The position numbers were made by a program, and so were the translations under genes. From contig ML677326.1 of the NCBI GenBank assembly GCA_007922305.1, positions 58,662,961 through 58,726,960 on the forward strand: DNA of 64,000 nucleotides. The letters run 5' to 3'. Source of the DNA: Dermatemys mawii. Lineage: Eukaryota > Chordata > Testudines > Dermatemydidae. Numbering within the stretch: position 1 is the stretch's first letter; every line of letters begins with the position of its first letter. This document shows positions 37,438 through 49,920 of this stretch, in pieces. Below the pieces are notes generated by a model that saw only the letters and a list, made by a program, of their open reading frames with translations, ran no database searches and was not told the origin of the DNA.

Positions 37438-37960
37438 GATTATTTTCTGTCTGGTTTTTGACCCATTTATGCTATGCAGACTCCTCTTTTCCAGGTAGTT
37501 AATGACCTATTTCTTCCTCTAATCACAATACCTGTCTTATCTTATCCCCTTGAGCTCAATGTGGCTTTTGTTGATTGTTTTATTCTCCTTGAGTGATTGG
37601 AGCAAGAAGCTGGTGTCTCCAACATTTTTCTTTTAAGGTCAGAATCTTATATTTCTAATCACTCCTATTTAATTGTTGGTTGAGACCTTACATCTTCTCT
37701 TCATCACCTCTGCTATGGAGTTGTTTGAGGACTTTGTTCCCTAGCCCATTCCTTTTCCCCTCTGAGACGCCTCACTGTTAACGTCCACTTTGAATTATTT
37801 CTGCACAGATGGCACCAATTCAGCATCTATTGGCATATAACCTGACTGCTGTCACTGACTACTTCAGTCACTGATATCTGCTTTGTTCTAAGATTCTGAC
37901 TTCACTACGACACTTATTTTACACTTGATTATTATTATTTTGTACTCAGATTTTTATAGG
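37438..37960 (+). mobile_element. L2-type LINE reverse-transcriptase fragment, decayed
   Basis: From about 37438 the plus strand reads LDYFLSGF, stop, PIYAMQTPLFQVVNDLFLPL then LELNVAFVDCFILLE. This is a degraded version of the L2-clade reverse-transcriptase segment with QSGFRP, TALLxVxNDLL and LDLSAAFDTVDHxILL. About 180 bases on, YGVV, stop, GLCSLAHSFSPLRRL corresponds to the YGVPQGSVLGPLLF block. Stops and small deletions show an old copy. The sequence just left of MITE copy B (36590-36757) is probably its upstream part. Confidence 0.75.
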
Positions 37961-38048
37961 TAGAAAACATTCTGAAATGTAGCCCCTTTTAAAATATTAA
38001 GCTAAACAGTGCTATTCAGGGATAAATGCGTGGATGCAATGCAAAGTA

Positions 38049-38161
38049 GGGTGACCAGATGTCCTGATTTTAGAGGGACAGTCCTGATATTTGGGGCTTT
38101 GTCATATATAGTGCCTGATTACCCCCTGTCCTGATTTTTCACACTTGCTGTCTGGTCACCC
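38049..38161. mobile_element. 113-bp inverted-repeat MITE (gggtgaccagat), copy 1
   Basis: The ends gggtgaccagat and tctggtcaccc are inverted, and internally gtcctgattttagagggaca is echoed by tgtcctgatttttcacac. TA precedes the left end. A second copy lies at 56901-57017. Confidence 0.85.
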
Positions 38162-38640
38162 AAATGCAGAGCCACACCATCGCCCGGAGAGCTCAAGTGC
38201 TCAGGGTCATTGCAGCTGCTCGGCTAACACTGTAGGCTGCTCCTCCTAGTGCACCTGGCTGGCTGTGTGGGCTGCTATTGAGAGAGAGCATGACCCTACC
38301 TCCTCTTCACCGCCATGGGTGATGTGCAGCCCTGGTGTACACAGAGGGAACAGTCCCCTGTACTCCTGAGTATGAGGATTCCAATTGACCCTGGCCTTTG
38401 CATGGAGTGTGGAAGCAGGAAAGAGGGGCAAGGCTCTTTTAGCTCCACCGCTATACACATCCACATAAAGGTAATCAAGCCTACGGTCTTAAAGCCTTCC
38501 CTTTTCATTTATATTTGACTTGGTCTGTCTAAAGCCTTCTGTATACAGTATGGACAGTAATGCATCATATCATCTAATGAAACCATAAGAACATGTCACT
38601 AGCAGAACTGAGCAAAATATTTTCAGAGAAAGTGTTGCCA
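38162..38640. other. Stretch between elements, nothing recognised
   Basis: Moderately GC-rich sequence with short open frames on both strands and no recognisable domain. Confidence 0.5.
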
Positions 38641-38644
38641 GCCT

Positions 38645-38738
38645 TGCAACTTTTAGCCCAGTGGTTAGGGCATTCATCTGGGATATGGGAGACCAGCTCT
38701 GGACCAGGGATTTGAACCCAGGCTCCTATCAGGTGAGA
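38645..38738 (+). repeat. tRNA-like SINE fragment
   Basis: tagcccagtggttagggcat resembles an RNA polymerase III box A, and gatttgaacccaggct resembles box B with the usual T-loop text, about 45 bases apart. It is not a functional tRNA, because no cloverleaf can be closed around it. The hAT element at 38747 inserted directly beside it. Confidence 0.55.
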
Positions 38739-38746
38739 GGCTATAG

Positions 38747-39461
38747 CAGGTGTGAGCATGCAGCCCTTCAGATGTTTTAATCTGGCCCTAAAGTTCCCTC
38801 TGGGGAGTGGGATCCGGGGCTTGCCCTGCTTCAGCGCTCCAGCAGGGGAGTGAGGTTGAGGGCTTGCCCCTTTCCACATATGCCATGGCTCCACACGACT
38901 CCCGGAAGCAGCTCCTACGGGGGTTCCGCATGCTGCCCCCGGCCCAAGTGCTGCCCTTGCAGCTCCCATTGGCCAGGAACTATGGCTAATTAGAACTGCA
39001 GGGGTGGTGCCTGGCCATGCCTCTGTGTAGGAGCTGGATGGGGGACATGTCGCTGCATCCGGGAGCTGCTTGAGGTAAATGCCACCTGAAGCCTGCACCC
39101 CACTCCCTTCCATGCCCCAACCCCGTCCCAGCCCTCATCCCACTTTCACCTCTTGACCCCCTCCATCCTAGCCCAGAGCACCCTCTTGCACCCCCAACCC
39201 CTTATCTCCAGTCCCACACCAGAGTGGTACCCTCAGCCTAAGCCCTCCCCCCACCACCTAACCCAACCATTTGCCCCAGACTGGAGCTCCCTCCTGCACC
39301 CTGAACTCCCCATTTCTGGCCCCACCCCAGAGCCCGCACCCCCAGCTGGAGCCCTCACTTCTTCCCGCATCCCAACCCCCAATTTCATGAGCATTCATGG
39401 AACACCATATAATTTCCATACCCAGATGTGGCCCTTGGTCCAAAAAGTTTGCCCACCCCTG
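38747..39461. mobile_element. hAT non-autonomous element (715 bp), same terminal family as 28112-29100
   Basis: A perfect 8-bp duplication GGCTATAG flanks it (38739-38746 and 39462-39469). The left end is caggtgtgagcatgcagccc and the right end atgtggcccttggtccaaaa then agtttgcccacccctg. The interior is C-rich and non-coding; the open frames on both strands here are compositional. Confidence 0.93.
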
Positions 39462-39469
39462 GGCTATAG

Positions 39470-40824
39470 GCTATTTTGGGGTATGTCTCTCCATTTCTCC
39501 TGTAAAAGCTATTCAATGTTGTATAAATAATTAAATATTAATTGGAGCAGAGCTATAGAGAGAGTCACTCTCACCCTGGCTCAATGACTGACATATTTCA
39601 TTCAACCCAAAAAGGAATTTCCCATTGGCCAAAAATTTTCTGAATTTTCAGATTCAGCTTGACACAATTATTTTTAATTGCCCCCAACCTGAAAAATAAG
39701 TTATTTACTCCGCTCTACTCACTAGAGTTACAAAAATAATGTTTTCGTAGAGTGCACAATCCATTGTTTTTAATTCCAGACCCGAAGTACAAAAATAACC
39801 TCTCTTTCAACAGATTATATTCTTTTCCATTTGATAAATTGATATTTCCCTTTCGCTATGTTTTGAGTAGAACTGAAATTATCAGGATTAGTTTGTTTTG
39901 TTTTACTTTATCTTATTGATTTTTTTCTTTTATACAACTCCAAAAACACAAATACAGTTGTTGCAAACATGAATTATGAAACACTAACAGTGCCAACAAT
40001 AACCTAATCTGTAAGCTAATATACCTGTTATTTTTTCCAAATTGGATTCCAGTTCTTCTCAGCTAATCTACGCCTATAATATCAAAGTTAACCAAAGTTC
40101 AATGACACATCCAATCAAAAAGGTACTTTTGACAGAATAAGCCAATTGTCAAATCTTCTAGTTGTTAAAAACAGCTCTTAGGATTTAGGTCTGTAGTTTT
40201 GTTAGTTTGAGTTTTAGTGGTTTTTATTAATTTCCTTGCATTGGACTGTTAGACTTTCAAAATAATAGACTATTTTGAATTTAGAGAAGTTTTTTCTATC
40301 AGATTTTACAAGCTTTAAGGCTAGACAAGTTCTGGCTCTAAAATACCTTGACAGTGTTACTTTAGCTCATTAAGCTCATAGTAAAACCCTTGTGTGAAGT
40401 ACATCTCTATTGTTTCAAAATGTTTACTAAGTGCATTTAGCTGATAACATGCTTCATGCCATGTTACCATCTATAATGTGTTAATTCAGGATGGGTAAAG
40501 TCCTAATTCACAGCCAGATGCAGACAGTTAATGCTAAAACTACAGGCTAATGTAGTGAAGAGAAAGGAATTCTTTCATGAAGACATAATGATAACAGGGG
40601 TGTAGCCTATCAGTTCTAATCAGACAACTTTAAATTCAGAGATAAATTAAACAGCATTTTTTAAGATAGCAGAATCTCCAGTTTAAGATAAGATTGTGTT
40701 AAACTGAATCTGGCTTTCAATTTGTTAGCTACTGTACAGTTTTATTACAGAAACTAAAGGGTTTTCTATACCCACTTAAAGCAATTACCTAAACATTAGT
40801 AACACTACACAAAATCATTGTATC
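39470..40824. other. Intronic stretch, nothing recognised
   Basis: AT-rich DNA with no exon or repeat family recognised. Confidence 0.5.
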
Positions 40825-41695
40825 AAGATAGATTGAAACCTGGCTAGCTAACAAATGAAGTTATAGTTGATAAAGTAATCACTGAATCGGGGTGTACTTT
40901 GCAGGAATGTGTCTGAATCCAAAGCTACTCAACATTTTTATCAAAGAACTAGAAGAAAATATAAAATCATTGCTGATAAAATTTGAAAATGACACAAGAT
41001 TGGTGGAGAAGTAACTAATGGTGAGGAGAGTCTATGAATGTGAAGAAATCTGAATTGCCTGGTAAACTGGGTCCAATTAATTTTAACATAGCCAAAAGTA
41101 GGTCACACTTACAGGAAGGCAGATGTAACACAGAAATCAGTGCCTCTGAAAAGAACTTAGGGATAGCCGGTATATAATGAAGTGAACATGAGTACTCAGT
41201 GTAATGCTGTGGCCAAAAGCGCCAACATAAACCTTACATGTATATAAACACGGGCAGAGTAGAAGCACAGAGGTTATATTATCTCCGCATATAACACAAG
41301 TGAGACCACTACTAGAATAACATGTCCTGTTCTGACGTCTACACTTTCAAAATGATGTTGGAAAACTGGCAGGGGTTCCTAGAAGAGCTATAAGAATGAT
41401 TTAATATGCTGCAATGTGAGACATAAGGAGTTCAGTTTATTTAGCTTATCAAATCACCTTCATGAAGAAAAGTTATCTAGTACTTGAGAGCTCTTTAATC
41501 TAGTAGATGAAGGCATAATAAAAGTCAATGGATAGAAATTGGAGTTAGAAATATTCGAAGAGGAAACAACTGGGCAAATTTATGAGAGCAAAGGTAATTA
41601 ACCATTGGAATCCTTTACCAAAGGATATAGTGGACTCTCCAAGACTTGATTCTTTAAATCAAGACTAAAGGTCTTCCTAAAAGATAGTTCACCCA
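40825..41695 (+). mobile_element. CR1 LINE fragment, sense strand
   Basis: It reads agattgaaacctggctagct, then ctcaacatttttatcaaaga, aaatcattgctgataaaatt and gaaaatgacacaagattggt, the CR1 reverse-transcriptase C-terminal region. It continues to gaggaaacaactgggcaaat, then ggtaattaaccattggaatc and ctaaaggtcttcctaaaaga in the 3' UTR. It is heavily decayed, with no open frame, and antisense to TLL1. Confidence 0.85.
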
Positions 41696-41699
41696 CAAC

Positions 41700-44600
41700 T
41701 GATTGAGTATGATGCAGAAATAACTGGGTAAAATTCAGAAGGTCAGCTAGAATTTTAGGGAGGAGCCAGAGACAGGAGAAATTCTCAAGCTGGCAGGAGC
41801 AGATACAGTAGCAAATGAATGAATGAATACTGGGACTATATGGCATTCACAGATCATCACTTCATTCATTTTACTTGTACATTGTATTTTGGGGGGATTA
41901 TTTTTCGCTACTAAATTTTGAGTTCTATGTAGATGTCCAAGCATTGGAATTTTGGGGTGCTGTCTTTGTGTATATTGTTATGTATATATCATACTATTCA
42001 TTATTCATTACAGTAGTTTATACTGTAATGAGCAATCTCTGTAATAACATTCCCCAATGTGCCTTAACACAGTACTGTTGCAAACAGCACTACATTAAAG
42101 CACATTAGGGAACATTTAATGCACACCAGCAGGGTCAACGAAGACCAATAAATGTGCAAACAATGTGCTTGTTAGAAATAAAACTCTATAATCTACGCTG
42201 GTGCTCCATGTAGTCAAGCCTTTAGATACAAGTAACCATTTCCATTGTTTATTGGATAAATACAGATTTTTTTCTCTGTGTCCCAGGGATATTTTATTGG
42301 TGTTTATTGATTAAAACCAAAAATCAGAAGCCCTAGTTATATCCCTTTCTCTGACTCTGTTTCTTTCCAGTCTATTAAGATTGTAAGTTCTTTGGAGAAG
42401 AAATTATCTATCTTTAGTTATGATCTTATACACATCATCTCAAATCTTAAACAACAGAAGGCACATCTCTTGGACTGTATGGCTGCTGCAATTAGTTTCA
42501 TGGCTCACATTCTCAGTTTAAAGTAGTAGACTGGAAATCTGACCTGTCCTAGTCTCGTCACACTCTACATGTTTATGTGAGTAGAGTGGGTAATGTAAGA
42601 ACATCAATGAATTTATCTGAAAATGTGTTTTGGGTTTTTTTGGGGGGGGGCTGTTTGTTTTTTGTATCTTGACAACTCAAGGGATGTGGGGAGGGCAAAA
42701 GTAAAGAAATACACCATGCAGCACTTCACATACATCTTTTATTAATTATTCTTATAACTTACAATGGGGTAAATTCAGGCAGGGGAAGGAAAAGAGAAAA
42801 CACCTCACATTTCCATAAGTGGTAGGGTCCCAAAGTGTATCGTTGATATGAGAGCTGTTAAAGCATCATGGGAGGAGCAGAATTTGAGATGCACTATGTT
42901 TTTTGGGAAATGGGGCAGATTGGGAGAAGGGCCAGGTGTTTTGCCAATGTGCAGATCTAGTCATTCTTCGTGCCCTTTCCCACCTCCAGAAGTCTTATCT
43001 TCATTGTTCAGCAGAAGTGGTAACTCCTCTACCTTTTCCTGGCCACTGTAAGAAATGTACTTCTAGAGCCTCAAACTAACTCTGATAATTTCTAAGTTAT
43101 TTTAAGACGAATGTAAAATATTTAATAAAAGTAATCCATACGACATGTGACTAAGCAAAATGAAAAAAAGGTTAAAAACATGGAAGGGGGTCTTTGCTGG
43201 TGTGGCGGGGTCACAAAGGTATGGCAAAAATTGTCCTTTCTGTGTCCTAGTTGCACTAGTGCAACCTGCTGGAATCCAAGTAGCACCAGTCTCTCATTAC
43301 TAAGTGAAGAGAAACAATTGCATTATTCATCAGACCCATCAAGCCAATAATGACCAAAGACTCTCTTAAAAAGGTAGGGTGGTAGATCTCCAGTCAGGAA
43401 ATATCTTTTTATATCTTTAACTTAATATAGGCAAAACACAAACCAGGTCAAGCATGCAAGATGGCATTGTCCCTGTAAGGTGACTCACTCACCACCCTTG
43501 TCTCACCGCGTAGTAGTGTGAGGCAGGTAAAGACTTCGCCAGAGGACAAAGCCATTCTGTATTCAACGGAGCTAAAAGTTTGCTTTCTCTTGGTTATTAA
43601 CTGCAGCCTAACATCTAGGGAAAGGGCTCAACCTCACCATTAGTCAGTAGTAGATGTGGCAACCAGGCCTCAAAAGTAGGAAGCATAATAAATCTCACAA
43701 GAAAATCTGTTGTCAACAAGGTTCTATGTCCATTTTTTTATAAGAGAGTTTTGGCATAAGTTAGAATGTGGTCCAAAGAAATATCTATACTTATCCATTC
43801 TAAACTTCATAAATATGTCGTTTTCTTATTGTTAATATTTTTTTTACAGCAGAAGGTGCTATAGTACATAATCACATAATCAAAAAGAGAATAAACTACT
43901 AAATACATTGCAATATTTTATAATGTATGATATACTACTATTTTGAGCTATGGAAAATTCTTCTGCACAAATATGTGTTTTTTCCTACAGGCCTAAGATA
44001 AGGACACTAGACAATTTTTAAGGTCAATGGAAGTAAAAACGTGTAGCAAGATCTGATTGTGTGGAAGTTTTTAGAAAAGCAAAAGTGTCTTGGACATAAT
44101 TAGCAGACATATGAACAATCTGATCTGTTCACTCTTCTTTTTCCCCCTCTTCCTATTTGCTCTGTCAAAGTAGTTTGCGAGTGAAGTAAATGGAGCTTTT
44201 AAGGAATGGCATCTCTGGTATTTCTGCCCTGGTGCACTAGTATATTTTTGAGGTTATTCTGTATTTTCATAATTGATTAAGATGACCATTAACATACACA
44301 GCACTGCACTTGTATACACTGAGGTTGTTAACGCATCATGAGGCAAATTATTTACAAAAAATGCAACTCCCAGAAAGCGCCATATACTTCAACAGAAAAA
44401 TGCTGTAACAGGGCAAAAATTCCATGTCAGCACTCAGCAGGAATAAGGGAAGCACATGGCTAAGAGTGCTTCTGCATTGTCAGTGAATACAAAAAAAATA
44501 AGAAAGCAAGTCCTTGACAAAGTAATTATGTCATCAGGAAGGAAAAAGAAAACATTTAAATCAGGTTTTAAATGTAATAATGTTTAGTGGTAAACACCTA

Positions 44601-46009
44601 TTAAAGGTAATTGGATTTTTCCCCCTATAAATATTAGCTAATTTATACTGATTTCTTTCCCAGCATACATACACATTTCTCACATTGCTTGTCTTACTGC
44701 TCCTTTAGCAATCAACTTCACCACTCCTACATTACACAAATACCTTCTGAGCTAGACATTCTTTAGATTAACATTATGGCAATTATCTCTGAGAAAGTAA
44801 TAGTTTGTCCTTTGGGTGTTAATGCCTGGAATCTATTACTCTGAAAGCATTTTTAAAAATCATCATCGAATTAGTTTTGGAACAGGAAAATTAGTTTAAA
44901 CTTGTTTTTAAATACATATGCTATCTTGTGTCAGGTTTGGATCCCAAGTGTAACAAAAATATAACTTATGAAATTCTGACATTTCAAGAAAGCTCTTTAA
45001 TGCTACATTTCAAAAACATACTGTTTTAATTTGTGAGAATACCACTTATGGTATGCATTTCAAAATTGTTAGAAACTTGAAGCAATGTGTACTGAAATCA
45101 GTTATTAAACTACAAACTATCATTTTTGGTGCTTCATCAAATGCCATGTAATGATATGCTAATATAATTTACTATATTGTTCTATATTTCTTTTCTGCCA
45201 TTTCCATTCTATATTATTTAAGTACAAAATGGGCAGATTAAATCTGAACATCAACAGCTAGAGGTAAATTAACTACAAAAGTATAGTGCTGCACAAGCCT
45301 AGCTGGAAAGATTGAAATGTACATTAAATATTAAAACCATTCAAAAATTTAAATACTGATGCTTCCTATATATTCTGCTTTTCCCCAATGTTCCCCACAT
45401 TAAATCATTTTTCCATATCTTTTTCCTCTCACGATTGGTTTTGTTTTTTCCCCCACAACAAAAGCTTGTTCAAATGTGTCAATGTTTAGAACACATATAA
45501 TTATTTGTTTCCTGTGCAACTTGCATATTTCTGAATACAACTTTAATACAAATAACTATTAGTAGGAAGCATGAATGAACAAGAGTGTGTGACATTTCCA
45601 ACTAAGTGGCAGGATGCAGACTACCAGGAAGAGATAACTAAGTCAATGGTGAGTGCTTGCAAAATATAAGCAAGTTTGGCAGAACCCAATATTGTACTGC
45701 AGTCGGGAAACTAGATAACAAAAGGTTGGCAATGTGCATTCTGCTCTTTAATAGAAAAGATGATATCTGATAAGCAAACAGACAAATATCCACATCATGT
45801 CTTTCCCAACAATAACATGGACAGGAATACCTGGCAGTGCTAAAATTTCATGGTATTTTATTTGGAAGAAAATCTACTTTGAACATTTGTACACTATGAT
45901 GAACTTTTGTTTATCCAAAGTTATAAAAACTCCCCCCTCCCCATAGAAGCCAGCATAACTCATTAACCAATCACCTTTTTAACAGCATTGCTTAGATAAA
46001 ACCGTGCGC
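41700..46009. other. Intronic stretch, mostly unrecognised
   Basis: Around 42360-42450 the phrase gattgtaagttctttggaga is like an L2-family 3' end. Short open frames at 42848-43051 and 43147-43350 carry no known domain. Otherwise I see only AT-rich DNA. Confidence 0.5.
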
Positions 46010-46330
46010 AGTGTTGTTGAAGCCATGTTGGTCCCTAGATATTAGAGAAACAAGGTGGGTAAAGTACTAGGGGGTAGCCATGTTAGTCTATATCCACAAA
46101 AACAACAAGGAGTCTGGTGGCACCTTAAAGACTAACAGATTTATTTGGGCGTAAGCTTTCGTGGGTAAAAAACCACTTCTTCAGATGCATGGAGTGAAAA
46201 TTACAGATGCAGGCATTATATACTGACACATGAAGAGATGGGTGAAGTAATGGCTTTTATTGGACCAGCTTCTGTCAGTGAGAGAGACAAGCTTTCCAGC
46301 TACACACAATTCTTTTTTCACATCTGGGAA
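46010..46330. repeat. Interspersed repeat (unnamed), split by a retroposon
   Basis: The outer parts read gtgttgttgaagccatgttggt, tattagagaaacaaggtggg, then cttttattggaccagcttct and agagagacaagctttccagc. A second diverged copy is at 51098-51225 in the same orientation. The central 173 bases are a later insertion. Confidence 0.75.
46067..46239 (+). mobile_element. Short retroposon (173 bp) nested in another repeat
   Basis: The insert is flanked by gggtaaagta (46057-46066) and gggtgaagta (46240-46249), a 10-bp duplication with one change. It carries gtagccatgttagtctatat, gtggcaccttaaagactaac, taagctttcgtgggtaaaaa and ccacttcttcagatgcat, the same phrase as the 94-bp insert at 30723, which lacks both outer parts. 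Likely a SINE, family uncertain. Confidence 0.85.
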
Positions 46331-46669
46331 AGATACTCAGAGTGTCACAGCTAAACTAAAGTTTTAGTTAAATCAGACATATAAACCTCTATTGCTATCC
46401 ATCTCTTACTCTTAATATTTAATTAGAGTCCCTTGTTAAAAATTACATGGGTTTATGAAGAATACTTATAATTTTCTCTTCCTGCCAATAAAATTAAAAG
46501 GATCTATTCAATGAGCAGATACAAGAGCAATTGTGGCAATATTTATTGTTCCATTTCACTTTAATTCAGGCTTGTTTTGTGTTTTCAGTGTGAATTTTAA
46601 ATAATCCTGTTAGCATATTTGCACCTACATGCTGATGAGTATTCCCTCAAAATATTATAAAAGAAAAGT

Positions 46670-47120
46670 AAGTGTGTTTATAGGGTGAAGTTAGGTGTCT
46701 AGTTTCCTTATACAATGAATGGGGAGAGGTAGGTTCCTAAGAATTGGATCCATAAAAGCCAGCATGCTAAGTGGGGAACTGCCTAAGCTAGCCAATGGAA
46801 ATGCCAGAAGGAGGGGTATGTCTCAGAAATAGGCAGCTAAGTCTGGGCTGCAGGGAAGTGCCTATCTCTGGAAGCAATCCGCAAACAGGAAGCCACCATT
46901 AGGAGTCAGGTGCTTTAGACACCTAAGATGCTTCTTGAGAGAATGATTTAGGCGCCTGCCTCAGTACACATAAAATGGTCAAATGTCACAGTGGGGTGAG
47001 TGCCCAACTTATAACCAATGATTGGAGCACTTCCCTGGCATGTGGGAAACCCAGGTTCAATTCCCCCTTGTCAGCTGGAAGAGGGCTCTCCCACCTTGTA
47101 GGAGAGTGCTCAAAATACTG
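46670..47120 (+). repeat. tRNA-like composite repeat, diverged
   Basis: Around 47012-47065, accaatgattggagcacttc then gggaaacccaggttcaattc resembles a decayed tRNA-like head with a box B. The upstream part contains repeated ttaggtgcc/ggcgcc-type phrases. Low certainty on extent and class. Confidence 0.45.
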
Positions 47121-48292
47121 AGCTATTGGATATTCTCATATGGGAATCCCACTCTCTGTCTCTTGTTGAAGTATTTCCACTGTGGATGAATCATGAAAGA
47201 GTGGTTGGCACAGGGGGACTGGACCACAATTCCTCATCCCTGGACTTCATTCTAGATGTTTTAATTAATTTTAAAAGTTACCTGTGTTTTTCATACATAC
47301 ATTCCAGGAAAGTGTACTTTATTTTCTTTTCCCCTCCAAACTTACTGGCAATTTGACAATCACCAGTGCAAAAAAAAAAAATGTTTTACCTGTTATCTCT
47401 TCTCTGTGGTTTCACAAGACTCTTTCTGTAAAGCAGGACACAACAGTATATCCCTCTGATTGATCAGTTCCAGCTTGACTTCTCTAACTTACCACACTGA
47501 TATGCAGCCTCCCTCCTCTGGGGAACCACTAGCCCAGAGCAACTCTCTTATATGCGACCTTTCTAGACTACCAAGATGGCATCTATCATGTTATGGGTTC
47601 AAAAAGGTGTAACCTTTCAAAAGGTTTTCTTTATAGAGCCACCAGTTCAGTGGTCTTTTTACATAAGATAATAACTGCAAAATTTAGCTCTTCGCATGGC
47701 ACAGTTACTATTATTAAGAGGATAAGGCTGGTGCTAGGTCCCAACAGCAAAGCACAATACAAAGGAGGTTTATGCAGAACTTAAAGGATAATTTTATTTT
47801 CCGATAGACACATTGGCATGTTAGCTAAAGGTGTCAAAGCTCCTTTCCCATATAGGAAAGAGAGAGGTATCCAGAAGACAGTGACACAATGCGTCTCTGG
47901 TGACCTTGGGAAATACCATCCGACTCTCTTAGCTATCTTTAGAAAGCTTATATTGCTTATTGATGTTTTTGGTCACAGCTAAATCGAGCATCAAGAGACT
48001 TTCAGCAGTTTTTGACCATATTCTGGATGGTGGAATGGACTTGTAATGATTTTTCATGATTTTAAGCATGTAAAAAGAACAGGAGATGCTTTTCTTTCTA
48101 CTTTACCATGTTAATGGAGCTGCAGGGCACTAGAAACATCTTTAACTGCCACCTACATGAGAATGTTTTGGGGAAGATTCCTAGGCCTCATTCTAAATCT
48201 CCAATTCCTTACTAGAGTCTCCCTCATTCCACACACAAGGGAGGAAGGAGCTGTGTGAGCATTTCTCTTTTTTTACTTGAGGAAAAATAAAC
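47121..48292. other. Intronic stretch, nothing recognised
   Basis: No exon or repeat family is recognised. Short open frames at 47126-47356 and 47593-47784 show no domain. Confidence 0.5.
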
Positions 48293-48295
48293 TTA

Positions 48296-48574
48296 TCAGA
48301 GGATTGACACTACAGCGATCAATGCATCGGTGGCCAATTTAGTGGGTCTAGTGAAGACCCGCTAAATTGATCACCAGTTGTTCTCCCGTTAACTCCTGTA
48401 CTCAACCTGATCAAGAAGAGTAAGGGGAGATGATGGGAGAGCATCTCCCATCAATATTGTGTAGTGTGGACCCTGCAGTAGGTAGATCTAAGCTATGTCA
48501 ATTTGAGTTAACCTATTCAAGTAACTCAAATTGTGTAGCTTAGATAGAATTTTCCCTTTAGTGTAGACAAGATC
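48296..48574. mobile_element. Harbinger-type MITE (tagtgtagaca end), copy 1
   Basis: TTA occurs at both boundaries (48293-48295 and 48575-48577). The right end tttagtgtagacaagatc pairs loosely with the left end aggattgacacta. The body (ctagtgaagacccgctaaat, gtagatctaagctatgtcaa, tgtgtagcttagatagaatt) is shared in diverged form with 55355-55600. Confidence 0.7.
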
Positions 48575-48797
48575 TTAGATTTAGGAGTCCAAATTTTCCT
48601 GGCCATTGAAATTTTCCTGGCCCTATCTGTGTCCAAGTCAGTGTTCTGATGCTTAGACCCAAACTCTGCATCAGTTCCACTGTGACTCCATCTCCTGACT
48701 GATCGTGCCAGGGGTTCTGCCTGTCTTCAGCATTCCAGACCCTGAGCTACCATCATCACCTGGGAACCACGACCAGTTCAAGCCTCATGGAATGGGT

Positions 48798-48822
48798 GAG
48801 CTCTCTCTCTCTCTCTCTCTCC
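48798..48822. repeat. (CT)n microsatellite
   Basis: An uninterrupted ctctct run of about 25 bases. Confidence 0.95.
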
Positions 48823-49920
48823 TTTTCTTTTCTAACTCAGGAATTAACCTTTAAAATGTAACTGTTATGTTTATTTAGCCCTCCTTCTGTAGTTATCCTT
48901 ATTATTCAGTAAATAACACTTATCGTTAAGTTGGTTGCTTCTCTCTCACTCTCTGAATTTTACTCATTTGTGTTTTTAGCTTCCCCCATTTACTCCTCAG
49001 CAACGCTTCTTTTACTTCAGCTAAAAGATCCCTGTAGTGCCCAAAAATACTGTGGGGTTTGCTCATTGACTTGGTTACTGTGAAAGTGGGATAGGGACGT
49101 ATTAAACGTGGAGCACATGGCGGGGGTGGGGCGGTGCTGCTCAACTCAGCCCATTGAGACCAGGAGTGCATAAGGGTACCAGCTTGAAAGTGCTGTTTAA
49201 CCCAGCTCACTGAACACAAAGACATAGAAGGGGATCAGCTGGAGAGTGCTGACTGACCCAGTCCGCTTAGACTTGCTCTGTTAGTGTGTGTGTGCGCATG
49301 TTCATCTAGTTCTAGGGCTGGAGGAACCCAGCCTCCGGGAACCTATGTCTTGCAAGATAGCTCCACTGGGAGGGGACTTGCAGAAGGAAGGAGCAGAGCT
49401 CCATATGAACACACAAGTGACATAAGCAGCATAGTAAATAGAATTACAGCACACACACACTCGAGAGCAACCTGAATAAATGAGCATACCCCAAAGTAAC
49501 GAGCACATCTGGTAACAACTAGCACTGCAAACTGAGCAGCTCTAGGCCAGCCTCCCCTGCAGCTGCTGTTTCAAAACTCTTTCCCACGGGCTCCCCAGAC
49601 ACCACCACCACACTGTTATCAACCTCCTGACTCCAGTTTGTACCCGCTGCATTCCACTCCTGTCCCTTACAGTCCAGCACTGTGGACTCCCATTACCCAC
49701 TGCACTCAACACCCATCCCTCTGCAGTTTAGCCCAGCTGAAGTTCAGTACCCACTGTACTGTACTCCAAAGGAGAAGGTTGGACATGATACCTGGACATA
49801 CAAAATCTTTAGTCATCCCAGGACCCCTCTTCCTCCTGGAATTACATCTTCACAGTGCATTGTCTGCACCAATCACCTCCAATGTTACAAGCACTGTACT
49901 CCCGAGCATAACAACAAATA
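48823..49920. other. Stretch with no gene recognised
   Basis: Apart from the 56-bp tandem repeat, this holds no recognisable exon or element. The missing left part of the Harbinger element at 49921 might lie here, but no matching terminal repeat was found. Confidence 0.45.
49134..49275. repeat. 56-bp tandem repeat (about 2.5 units)
   Basis: Units start at 49134, 49190 and 49246 with gtgctgctcaactcagccca / gtgctgtttaacccagctca / gtgctgactgacccagtccg. The second half of each unit (a few bases then agcttgaaa / agctggaga) is also shared. Confidence 0.75.

Noticed and set aside
38645..38738. Possible tRNA gene
   Set aside because: Box A and box B-like text is present, but no cloverleaf stems can be paired around it; a tRNA-derived SINE fragment fits better.
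38574..39113. 179-codon minus-strand frame
   Set aside because: It crosses the boundary of the hAT element at 38747 and is compositional.
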